DNA of 64,000 bases from Paenibacillus_S vulneris (GTDB lineage: Bacteria; Bacillota; Bacilli; Paenibacillales; NBRC-103111), in the NCBI RefSeq assembly GCF_039543185.1, contig NZ_BAABJG010000006.1, positions 372,001 to 436,000 of the forward strand, read 5' to 3'. A program made the position numbers and the translations under genes. This document shows positions 8,731 to 15,768 of this stretch, in pieces; within the stretch, counting starts at the first letter, position 1; each line of letters opens with the position of its first letter. The notes beneath the pieces are model-generated. The model was not told the DNA's origin. It saw only the letters and a list, made by a program, of their open reading frames with translations, and searched no databases.

Positions 8731-10443
8731 GTGATACGCCGTTTCATGGCCTTCTATCGGCCTCATTGGAAGCTGTTCGCCGTCGATTTTACGGCCTCTC
8801 TGTTCGTGGCCCTTCTTGAGCTCAGCTTTCCGCTGGCAGTCAAATGGATCGTCGACAGTCTGCTGCCTGATCGCAACTGGCCCTGGATACTGTGGGCGGG
8901 AGCCGGCTTGCTTGCCATGTATTTGCTGAGCAGCGGCCTTCAGTTTGTCGTCACCTATTGGGGACATAAGCTTGGAATTCAAATCGAATTTGATATGCGT
9001 CAAAAGCTGTTTCAGCATGTGCAAAAATTATCGTTTCGCTTTTTCGATAACCATAAGACCGGACATTTGATGTCCAGAATGACGAACGACCTGTTTGAGA
9101 TCGGGGAAGTAGCCCATCACGGGCCTGAGGATTTGTTCATTGCCGTTATGACCTTTATTGGCGCCTTCTCGATTATGCTTTACTTAAACTGGCAGCTGGC
9201 CTGCATTACCTTCATAGCTCTTCCTTTATTGATATGGCTGATCGTGCTCTGCAACGGAAGGCTCGTCAAGGCAGCCAATCAGATGTATACGAACATTGCC
9301 GACGTGAACGCCCAGGTCGAGGACAGTGTCGCCGGCATTCGCGTTGTGCAGTCATTTACGAATGAACAGCATGAGATCAAGAAATTTTCGGAGAACAACA
9401 AAAAGTACCGCTTCGCCAAGCTGCAATCCTATTGGATTATCGCATACAGCGCATCGGGGATGTATTTGCTCATGAGGCTGATTACGCTGCTTGTGCTTCT
9501 ATGCGGAGCCTGGCTGGTCATTTATCGGGGCATGTCTTACGGAGAGCTGGTCGGCTTCCTTCTATTCGTAAATATCTTCTTCAAGCCGATTGAAAAAATA
9601 ACCGCGCTGCTGGAGCAGTACCCGAAAGGTATGGCCGGGTTCAAAAGGTTCCTGGAAATTATGGATGTGGAGCCGGACGTGGCCGATGCGCCGAATGCCG
9701 TGAATGTCAAGCATTTGAACGGGGACATTGAGTTTAAGGGCGTGACCTTCGGCTACGAAAATCATGCGCATGTGCTGCGGGACATCAACCTGCGCATTCG
9801 GGCGGGTGAAACCGTCGCTTTTGTCGGCCCCTCCGGAGCCGGAAAAACGACCTTGTGCAGCCTCCTTCCCCGCTTCTATGAAATTGAGAGCGGCAGCATC
9901 TCCATCGACGGCATCGATATCCGCCAGATGACGCAGCGTTCCCTGCGTTCGCAGATCGGCATCGTTCAGCAGGATGTCTTCCTGTTCTCGGGAACGCTGC
10001 GTGACAATATTGCTTACGGCAAGCTTGGCGCGACCGAAGAAGAGATCCTGGCAGCCGCCCGTAGCGCGCATCTGGAGTCGGTCATCGCCTCGCTCCCGCT
10101 CGGGCTCGATACCCCTATCGGGGAAAGAGGCGTGAAGCTGTCTGGCGGGCAAAAGCAGCGTCTGGCCATTGCGCGGATGTTCCTTAAGAACCCGCCGATC
10201 CTGATCCTGGACGAAGCGACCTCTGCACTCGACACCGAGACCGAGGCCGTGATCCAGCAGGCGCTTACCGAGCTGTCGGCGAACCGCACGACTCTCGTTA
10301 TCGCCCACAGGCTCGCGACCATCCGACATGCCGACCGGATTATCGTAGTCAATGAGGACGGGATTGCGGAGCAGGGCCGGCACGAAGAGCTTCTGGCTGT
10401 AGGAGGGGCCTATGCCAAGCTGCATCAGGCGCAATTCGGTTGA
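8731..10443 (+). CDS. ABC exporter, fused permease-ATPase (MsbA/lipid-multidrug type)
   Basis: This 570-residue half transporter would dimerise to form a full exporter. Residues 1-310 are a six-helix membrane domain that includes the coupling segment LSFRFFDNHKTGHLMSRMTND. Residues 330-570 form the ATPase, with Walker A GPSGAGKTT near 366, a Q-loop, the signature LSGGQKQR near 470, Walker B ILILDEATSALD near 489 and the switch histidine in IAHRLATI. The start is GTG at 8731 behind GAGAAAGGAAGG. It is monocistronic, diverging from nikR. The closest functional class is lipid or drug export; no neighbour indicates a substrate. Confidence 0.94.
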   Translation: MIRRFMAFYRPHWKLFAVDFTASLFVALLELSFPLAVKWIVDSLLPDRNWPWILWAGAGLLAMYLLSSGLQFVVTYWGHKLGIQIEFDMRQKLFQHVQKLSFRFFDNHKTGHLMSRMTNDLFEIGEVAHHGPEDLFIAVMTFIGAFSIMLYLNWQLACITFIALPLLIWLIVLCNGRLVKAANQMYTNIADVNAQVEDSVAGIRVVQSFTNEQHEIKKFSENNKKYRFAKLQSYWIIAYSASGMYLLMRLITLLVLLCGAWLVIYRGMSYGELVGFLLFVNIFFKPIEKITALLEQYPKGMAGFKRFLEIMDVEPDVADAPNAVNVKHLNGDIEFKGVTFGYENHAHVLRDINLRIRAGETVAFVGPSGAGKTTLCSLLPRFYEIESGSISIDGIDIRQMTQRSLRSQIGIVQQDVFLFSGTLRDNIAYGKLGATEEEILAAARSAHLESVIASLPLGLDTPIGERGVKLSGGQKQRLAIARMFLKNPPILILDEATSALDTETEAVIQQALTELSANRTTLVIAHRLATIRHADRIIVVNEDGIAEQGRHEELLAVGGAYAKLHQAQFG

Positions 10444-10483
10444 GGGGGGAAAAGAAGTCCCGCAGCGAGTGCCTCGGGAAGAG

Positions 10484-10687
10484 TGTTCAAAAACCAGTAA
10501 AGCTTGAACCCGTGCTATCATCCTCTGGTGGGGTATGCCCCTCCAGCCGCTGTTGAAACCCGTGAAAGCTCATCATATTTAGCGGTATTTTCACGGATTT
10601 CAAAGGCGGACGCTATCGCTCCTCCAAGGCATACCCCGCCTCCGTTTGCAGCATCGTTCGCGCGAAACCAGGTTTTTTTACAACTTG
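10484..10687 (+). repeat. Palindromic interspersed element, copy 1 (about 204 bp)
   Basis: The segment runs from TGTTCAAAAACC to GGTTTTTTTACAACTTG, which are imperfect terminal inverted repeats. Inside, GGTGGGGTATGCCCCTCC near 10528 and the outward half AAGGCATACCCCGCC near 10626 form a second inverted pair, and the central block GCGGACGCTATCGCTCC is shared exactly with copy 2. The same arrangement appears in reverse orientation at 26131-26344. There is no coding capacity. It sits between the ABC exporter gene and its terminator. I infer a MITE- or REP-like element. Confidence 0.8.
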
Positions 10688-10716
10688 CCCTGCAGCAAAA
10701 GCTGCAGGGCTTCTTT
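10687..10716 (+). terminator. Strong terminator downstream of the ABC exporter gene and repeat
   Basis: A perfect 10-bp stem GCCCTGCAGC/GCTGCAGGGC (10687-10696 with 10701-10710) is followed by TTCTTTTTAT. It is oriented to end rightward transcription and directly abuts the end of the convergent methyltransferase gene. Confidence 0.88.
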
Positions 10717-11328
10717 TTATGGTAATAGGAAGAGGGATTGAAAATGCAGCTCGTCCTGCTGAAGAGGGACTATGCGATAAGAATCGAGTTTGAAGTACGG
10801 TTTCACAGCCTTCTGAATGGCCTCATCGGTATAGAACGAAAAGAACCGTTTCGGCTCGCACACGTCATTCTCCCAGATCCCTTCCGAGTCGCGCCCTCCG
10901 TATACCCCCATATAAAAGAGGCCATTGGGTTTGAGCACTCTGCGAATTTCCGCAAGCACCTGACCCAGCTCTTGTTTGGGCACATGCAGCAGGCAGTTCA
11001 GCGCATAGACGGCGTCAAACGATCGGTCAGGGAACTCCAGCTGATAAAAGTCCATCACGGCCGCATTCAGCCCCTTCTCCTTGCAATGACGGACCATTTC
11101 TTCGGACAAATCAATACAGGTCACCTCCAACCCGCACTGCTGGAAATAAAAGCTGTCTCTGCCGGTCCCGGCCCCTATCTCAAGCACGCTCCCTCCTCCA
11201 TTTTTACGCAGACGCTCTATGAACAAATCCCTCTCCTCTGCCTTCCAGTCTGGCATGGATGATTGTGAACGGCGTACGGCATCCGCATCATAAGCTTGGG
11301 CCAGCTCTTTTTTGAAAGATAACGACAT
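10717..11328 (-). CDS. Class I SAM-dependent methyltransferase
   Basis: This is a soluble Rossmann-fold methyltransferase of the Methyltransf_11/25 type. Motif I reads VLEIGAGTGRDSFYF, motif II LEVTCIDLSEEMV, and the post-motif FDAVYALNCLLHVPKQEL is typical of small-molecule methyltransferases. An upstream GTG gives 208 residues, but ATG 11328 (203 residues) has GGGAGGATCAAGG directly before it and is chosen. The gene is monocistronic and convergent with the ABC exporter. The substrate cannot be told; its lack of an N-terminal extension argues against RNA or protein targets, but only weakly. Confidence 0.88.
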   Translation of the reverse strand: MSLSFKKELAQAYDADAVRRSQSSMPDWKAEERDLFIERLRKNGGGSVLEIGAGTGRDSFYFQQCGLEVTCIDLSEEMVRHCKEKGLNAAVMDFYQLEFPDRSFDAVYALNCLLHVPKQELGQVLAEIRRVLKPNGLFYMGVYGGRDSEGIWENDVCEPKRFFSFYTDEAIQKAVKPYFKLDSYRIVPLQQDELHFQSLFLLP

Positions 11329-11652
11329 CCTTGATCCTCCCACCTTTTCAGTTATACGAACATATATTCGTTATCGTTTCTGGAATTCCTTCCTTTCGTG
11401 AAAATCATTATTGAAAATTTTATGATCCGAAATGGCTCCTCATTATGATCTTGCTTATATTGGATTGGCATCAGCTTTTTGGCAGAAGAAGCTAGTAGGT
11501 CTAAGCTCCTATTTTTCTTCTTGAAAATCTATCTTTTTATACAGAAGCTACATCCGATGAAGACTCGGAATCGCCCTTATCAAAAGGAATTCGGCTGTTT
11601 ACAGCCTATCAAATGGCCTCGGAAGGCATGAAACTTGTCGAAAAATATTCAT

Positions 11653-11681
11653 TTGACACCCACCATATATTGAGGTAAATT
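11653..11681 (+). promoter_or_regulatory. Putative nrd promoter
   Basis: TTGACA at 11653-11658 is separated by 17 bp from TAAATT at 11676-11681. The first NrdR-box-like sequence lies in the spacer, a position where a bound repressor would block RNA polymerase. It is 230 bp upstream of the nrdA start. The remaining part of the 579-bp gap (11329-11652) shows no gene or clear signal. Confidence 0.5.
11658..11675 (+). promoter_or_regulatory. NrdR-box-like site 1
   Basis: The core ACCATATATTGAG matches the NrdR box pattern (ACnnTATATnnnGT-like dyad) at most positions. It is partnered by site 2 exactly 41 bp downstream, about four helical turns, and NrdR boxes normally occur in such phased pairs before ribonucleotide reductase genes. 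It overlaps the putative promoter. Confidence 0.6.
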
Positions 11682-11699
11682 CTATTTATGTCTTCAAAG

Positions 11700-11716
11700 A
11701 CAACTATATATTGTGG
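11700..11716 (+). promoter_or_regulatory. NrdR-box-like site 2
   Basis: ACAACTATATATTGTGG is the better of two NrdR-box-like sequences, with a TATATA centre flanked by ACAA and TTGT-like arms. It lies downstream of the putative -10 of nrdA, in line with site 1. NrdR is an ATP-cone repressor found in almost all Firmicutes; its gene is not in this window. Confidence 0.65.
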
Positions 11717-11768
11717 GAATATCTCTCATAAACGACACATTTCGCTTTCACGCGGTTTCATAGATTCA

Positions 11769-11859
11769 GCCATGGGCCTTAAGGAACCCGCGCCACAACG
11801 ATGCATGGCCACCTTAGCTGCTGGCATGCGCCCGCTTTAAGCAGGGCTGCATGCTTTTT
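11769..11859 (+). ncRNA. Structured 5' leader of nrdA ending in a terminator-like hairpin
   Basis: GCATGC-GCCC-GC (11824-11835) pairs with GC-a-GGGC-t-GCATGC (11841-11854) around a TTTAA loop and is followed by TTTTT. This is a strong intrinsic terminator placed 48 bp before the nrdA start and inside its own leader. Upstream, GCCATG (11769-11774) can pair with CATGGC (11804-11809) around a loop with CCTTAAGG. The layout fits an attenuator or riboswitch, but the sequence does not match a class I recognise, including the cobalamin class. It could also be the terminator of a short RNA. Confidence 0.45.
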
Positions 11860-11907
11860 CAATGCGCATTTTTCCCATCTTCGCTCAAAAAAAGGAGTAG
11901 GTTTTAG

Positions 11908-14133
11908 ATGATTATCGTAAAGAGAGACGGAACGAAAGAAGAGCTTGTTTTCTCCAAAATGAAGAAGGTTATCGATTTCGCTTGCGAAACATATCCGGAA
12001 TGCGATCAGCTCGAGCTGGAAACCGCATTGCTGCCTTTGTTCCGCAACGGGATTTCAACGAAAGAAATTCAGCGTTTGCTTATCCAGGTAGCCGTGGAAA
12101 AAACAAGCGTCGAGCAGCCGAACTGGCAGTACGTCGCTGCGAAGCTTCTCACCTACGATTTGTACAAGGAAGCCCGTTTGAATCGTAAATACGGCCATTT
12201 TGGCTATGGCGACTTGTACTCCCTCATCACTTACTTAACTGATATGGGATTGTATGGAAAATACATACTCGAGCATTATACAAAGGAAGATATTCAAGAG
12301 CTGGGCGCTTACATCAAACCGGAGCGCGATTATCTCTTAAACTATATCGGTCTCAAAACATTGGCTGACCGCTACCTGATTCGCGGCATGGACAAAGAAG
12401 TGCTGGAGCTGCCGCAGGAGCTGTTCATGGGTGTCGCCATGCATCTGGCTATGAAGGAAACGGACAAGCTCAAATGGGCCAAGCAGTTCTACGATGTGCT
12501 GAGCAACCTGGAAATGACCGTCGCTACACCGACGCTCGCCAATGCCCGCAAGCCGCTGCATCAGCTGTCCAGCTGCTTTATCGATACGGTGCCGGATAAT
12601 CTGTGGGGCATTTACAACGTGGACCAAAGCTTCGCCCAGGTATCCAAGCATGGCGGCGGCATGGGAATCTATGTCGGCAAGGTTCGCAGCCGCGGCTCCA
12701 ACATTCGCGGTTATAAGAACGTTGCAGGCGGCGTCGTGCCGTGGATCAAAAACTACAACAACACGGCTATCGCCGTAGATCAATTAGGCGTCCGCTCCGG
12801 TGCGGTAGCTATCTACCTGGACGTATGGCACAAGGATATTCTCGATTTCCTGAACCTGAAAACTAACAACGGCGACGATCGTATGAAGGCTCACGATATT
12901 TTCCCTGGCGTTTGTATCCCGGATTTGTTCATGAAAACAGTGAAGGAAAGAGGCACCTGGTACTTGTTCGACCCTCATGAGGTTCGTAAAGCGAAAGGCT
13001 ACTCGATCGAGGACAGCTGGGGCGAGGAATGGGAGCGCCGCTACTGGGATTGCGTGAACGACGATAAAATTTCCAAAGAAGAAATTCCGGCTATCGATAT
13101 CATGAAGCGCATTATGACGAGCTCGTTCGAGACGGGAACTCCGTTCCTGTTTTTCCGCGATACCGTCAACCGTGCTAACCCTAATAAGCACGCGGGCATG
13201 ATTTATTGCTCCAATCTGTGCACCGAGATTTGCCAGAACATGAGCCCGACCGAGCTGGTTCAAAGTTTCCATGAAGACGGCATTATTACGAATCAAGTGA
13301 AGAGCGGCGATTTTGTCGTGTGCAACCTGTCTTCCCTGAACCTGGGACGCGTGTATACGAAGGAAGATATCGAACGCGTCGTTACAACGCAAATGCGCAT
13401 GATGGACAATGTCATCGATTTGAATCATTATCCGATCCCGCAAGCGGAAATTACGAATAAAAAATACCGCGCTGTTGGCCTCGGCTCCAGCGGTTATCAT
13501 CAAATGCTGGCTCAGCTGAAGATTCAATGGGAATCCGATGAGCATATCGCTAAAGCTAATGAAGTGTATGAGTGGATGAACTTTTACGCAATCAAAGCTT
13601 CGATGGAAATTGCCAAAGAAAAAGGCGCCTACAAAGTATTCGAGGGCAGCGAATGGCAAACCGGCGCTTATTTCGATGACCGCGGCTATAACAGCCCGGA
13701 ATGGCTCGAATTGAAAGAGCAGGTAGCCAAGCACGGCGTACGTAACGCCTGGATGTTCGCTATCGCTCCTACCGCTTCTACCTCGTTGATCGCCGGTTCT
13801 ACCGCAGGTATCGACCCGATCTTCAACAAGTTCTTCGTAGAAGAAAAGAAAAATGCGGTCATCCCGCAAACCGCTCCGAACCTGAACGCCGAAACGATGT
13901 GGTTCTACAAAGAAGCTCATCGTATCGACCAGCATTGGAGCATCAAGGCCGCTGGCGTACGCCAGCGTCATATTGACCAGGCTCAATCGTTCAACCTGTA
14001 CATCACTCCTGAGCTTTCTGCCAAGGAATTCCTTGAGCTGTACATGGCCGCTTGGGAAAACGGCTTAAAAACCGTATACTACGTACGGAATAAAAGCCTT
14101 GAAGTGGAAGATTGCGTAAGCTGTTCTGCATAA
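11908..14133 (+). CDS. nrdA: Ribonucleoside-diphosphate reductase, alpha (large) subunit
   Basis: This enzyme reduces ribonucleoside diphosphates to deoxyribonucleotides for DNA synthesis, with NrdB supplying the radical. The 741 residues start with an ATP-cone (IIVKRDGTKEELVFSKMKKVI, about residues 1-90), the allosteric activity site that class Ib NrdE proteins usually lack. The 10-stranded barrel contains the substrate-site segments LSSCFIDTVPDNL, IYCSNLCTEIC and VVCNLSSLNLG, and the loop PTASTSLIAGSTAGIDP. The C-terminus ends EDCVSCSA, the mobile redox Cys pair. ATG 11908 has AAAAGGAG upstream. The ATP-cone makes class Ia the better label. The strong, even codon bias fits high expression. 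Confidence 0.97.
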   Translation: MIIVKRDGTKEELVFSKMKKVIDFACETYPECDQLELETALLPLFRNGISTKEIQRLLIQVAVEKTSVEQPNWQYVAAKLLTYDLYKEARLNRKYGHFGYGDLYSLITYLTDMGLYGKYILEHYTKEDIQELGAYIKPERDYLLNYIGLKTLADRYLIRGMDKEVLELPQELFMGVAMHLAMKETDKLKWAKQFYDVLSNLEMTVATPTLANARKPLHQLSSCFIDTVPDNLWGIYNVDQSFAQVSKHGGGMGIYVGKVRSRGSNIRGYKNVAGGVVPWIKNYNNTAIAVDQLGVRSGAVAIYLDVWHKDILDFLNLKTNNGDDRMKAHDIFPGVCIPDLFMKTVKERGTWYLFDPHEVRKAKGYSIEDSWGEEWERRYWDCVNDDKISKEEIPAIDIMKRIMTSSFETGTPFLFFRDTVNRANPNKHAGMIYCSNLCTEICQNMSPTELVQSFHEDGIITNQVKSGDFVVCNLSSLNLGRVYTKEDIERVVTTQMRMMDNVIDLNHYPIPQAEITNKKYRAVGLGSSGYHQMLAQLKIQWESDEHIAKANEVYEWMNFYAIKASMEIAKEKGAYKVFEGSEWQTGAYFDDRGYNSPEWLELKEQVAKHGVRNAWMFAIAPTASTSLIAGSTAGIDPIFNKFFVEEKKNAVIPQTAPNLNAETMWFYKEAHRIDQHWSIKAAGVRQRHIDQAQSFNLYITPELSAKEFLELYMAAWENGLKTVYYVRNKSLEVEDCVSCSA

Positions 14134-14175
14134 TGAAATCATCTTGCAGCCATAGTAAGCAAGGCATCAATTAGC

Positions 14176-14352
14176 GTCCGGCAGCAGCGAAGCGCACTGC
14201 CTCGCCCTTGATCTTATCGGGTCCGGCAGCAGCGGAGCGTACTGCCTTGCCCTTAATGCTTTTCTGGTTTTCGGGTTTTCGGGTTTTCGGGTTTTCGGGT
14301 TCTGGGGGGTTAGGTTTTTGGCAGCAGCGATAGCGAACTGCCCGCCCTTCCT
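14176..14352 (+). repeat. Three dispersed copies of a 30-bp repeat between nrdA and nrdB
   Basis: GGCAGCAGCGAAGCGCACTG and what follows up to CGCCCTT occurs at 14180, again with small changes at 14225, and a third time, more diverged (GCAGCGATAGCGAACTGCC), at 14320. Each unit contains an inverted GGCAG/CTGCC pair, so each can form a small hairpin. The first two units are also followed by similar spacers. The copies do not encode anything convincing. Confidence 0.75.
14266..14302 (+). repeat. Short tandem repeat, 8-bp unit GGTTTTCG
   Basis: Four uninterrupted copies of GGTTTTCG run from about 14266 to 14298, followed by a partial fifth. It lies between the second and third copies of the 30-bp repeat in the nrdA-nrdB gap. 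Such a tract can change length by slippage. It is not a CRISPR: the unit is 8 bp and there are no spacers. Confidence 0.85.
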
Positions 14353-14488
14353 TCCCTGCCCCAACCCTCAAAACGTTAAGCGTGTAGGTGCCCCGTTCAT
14401 AAGCGTCAGCGAATGAACAGGCACTTACGTAAGCGCCCAATTGCACCAACCTAACACCAAAACGCACCATCGCACCAACGTAAAGCGT

Positions 14489-14538
14489 GTACCCCATCCC
14501 CCGGCAAATGGCGCAGCCAGAGCCGGGGGATGGGGTAC
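14489..14538 (+). repeat. Perfect 17-bp inverted repeat with nested stem
   Basis: The arm GTACCCCATCCCCCGGC (14489-14505) is exactly matched by its complement at 14522-14538. The 16-nt loop holds a nested TGGC-gca-GCCA stem. There is no T-tract, so it is not a standard terminator. Just downstream, 14579-14640 is another G/C-run-rich palindromic block (GGGGCAGAGCCCCATGGGG, then CCCCCTTGCAGGGGG) that runs up to the nrdB start. Together they suggest intergenic repeat elements, possibly RNA processing or stability structures. Confidence 0.8.
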
Positions 14539-14644
14539 GAACGCGCTCCAAACCAACAAAAAGTAACTCCCACAGCCGAGGGGGTCCAGGGGGCAGAGCC
14601 CCATGGGGTCCCCCTTGCAGGGGGATTTAGGGGGTAGCTCTTCT

Positions 14645-15685
14645 TTGGACCAATTACAGAAGAAAAAACTGTTTAACGAGCACGGTGACCGTGACTGGGG
14701 AAAACGCCGCATGATCGGCGGCAATACGACGAACCTGATCGAGCTGAACAACGTGAAGTACGATTGGGCGACGAAAATGTATCGCACAATGATGAACAAC
14801 TTCTGGATTCCGGAAGAAATTCCTTTGGCGCAGGACGCCAAGGACTACAAATTTTTGTCGCCGCATGAGCGTCAAAGCTATGATAAAATCATCAGCTTCC
14901 TGATCTTCCTGGATTCGCTGCAAACGGCAAATCTGCCTAACATTAACGAGTATATTACGGCGCCGGAGGTGAATCTGTGCCTGACGGTACAGACGTTCCA
15001 GGAAGCCGTTCACAGCCAAAGCTACTCGTACATTCTCGACAGCGTAGTTTCAGCCGAGGCACGTGACGATATCTACAACCAATGGCGTGAAGACAAGCAT
15101 TTGCTGCGCCGGAACCGGTTCATCACCGACCTGTATGAAAACTTTGTCGAGGATCCTTCCACGAAGAATCTGATGAAAACCATTATGGCGAACTATATTC
15201 TGGAAGGCATCTACTTCTACAGCGGCTTCAGCTTCTTCTACGCGCTCGGACGTCAGGGCAAAATGCTCGGCACCGTATCCGAAATCAAATACATTCAGCG
15301 CGACGAGCTGACGCATCTGGCGTTGTTCCAAAATATTTTCCGGGAAATCCGCAAGGAAAATCCGGATATTTTCACCGACGAGCTGATCGAAGAGCTTCGT
15401 CAGATGATGAGAACCGCCGTGAACCATGAAATCGAATGGGGCCAATACATTACCAACAATAACATCAGCGGTCTCAGCAACGAAATCATCGATCAATATA
15501 TCAAGTACTTGTCCAATGAGCGTTTAAGAAACCTCGGTCTCGAAATTTTGTTCCCGGAAGTTGTGGAGCATCCGATGAAATGGGTCGAAACGTTCAGTAA
15601 TATGAACGGCATCAAAACCGACTTCTTCGAGCAAAAAGTAACGAACTACAGCAAATCATCCAACATGAACTGGGATGATCTGTAA
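14645..15685 (+). CDS. nrdB: Ribonucleoside-diphosphate reductase, beta (radical) subunit
   Basis: This ferritin-like protein generates the tyrosyl radical used by NrdA. The diiron ligands are visible in order: Asp in FLDSLQ, Glu and His in QEAVHSQSY, Glu in ILEGIYF, and Glu and His in RDELTHL; the radical tyrosine is the Tyr of HSQSY. The start is uncertain. An ATG at 14603 gives 360 residues, but its first 14 codons translate the upstream G-rich repeat. TTG 14645, behind AGGGGG, gives 346 residues starting MDQLQKKKLFNEHGDRDWG and matches the usual NrdB N-terminus better. It ends with a good terminator and forms a locus with nrdA 500 bp away. Confidence 0.95.
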   Translation: MDQLQKKKLFNEHGDRDWGKRRMIGGNTTNLIELNNVKYDWATKMYRTMMNNFWIPEEIPLAQDAKDYKFLSPHERQSYDKIISFLIFLDSLQTANLPNINEYITAPEVNLCLTVQTFQEAVHSQSYSYILDSVVSAEARDDIYNQWREDKHLLRRNRFITDLYENFVEDPSTKNLMKTIMANYILEGIYFYSGFSFFYALGRQGKMLGTVSEIKYIQRDELTHLALFQNIFREIRKENPDIFTDELIEELRQMMRTAVNHEIEWGQYITNNNISGLSNEIIDQYIKYLSNERLRNLGLEILFPEVVEHPMKWVETFSNMNGIKTDFFEQKVTNYSKSSNMNWDDL

Positions 15686-15692
15686 AACAAAT

Positions 15693-15735
15693 ACACCCCC
15701 TTCTTCCCTCTGGAAGCATGGGGGTGTTCCTTTTA
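15693..15735 (+). terminator. Terminator after nrdB
   Basis: ACACCCCC (15693-15700) pairs with GGGGGTGT (15720-15727), followed by TCCTTTT. It separates nrdB from the convergent diguanylate cyclase gene. Confidence 0.85.
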
Positions 15736-15768
15736 TATCGGCTCTAGAAATTAGAACGCGGTTCTGCC

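Noticed and set aside
9562..10521. 319-codon minus-strand frame under the ABC exporter
   Set aside because: It covers the Walker and signature motifs of the exporter in antisense and has no ribosome binding site or family features.
11769..11859. Cobalamin riboswitch before nrdA
   Set aside because: A GCCACC sequence recalls the B12 box, but the other conserved blocks of that class are missing.
12784..13986. 400-codon minus-strand frame inside nrdA
   Set aside because: It is a shadow of the strongly biased nrdA codons; nrdA has all family motifs through this stretch and the antisense product has no recognisable domain.
14266..14302. CRISPR-like array
   Set aside because: The unit is only 8 bp and tandem without spacers, so it is a simple repeat.
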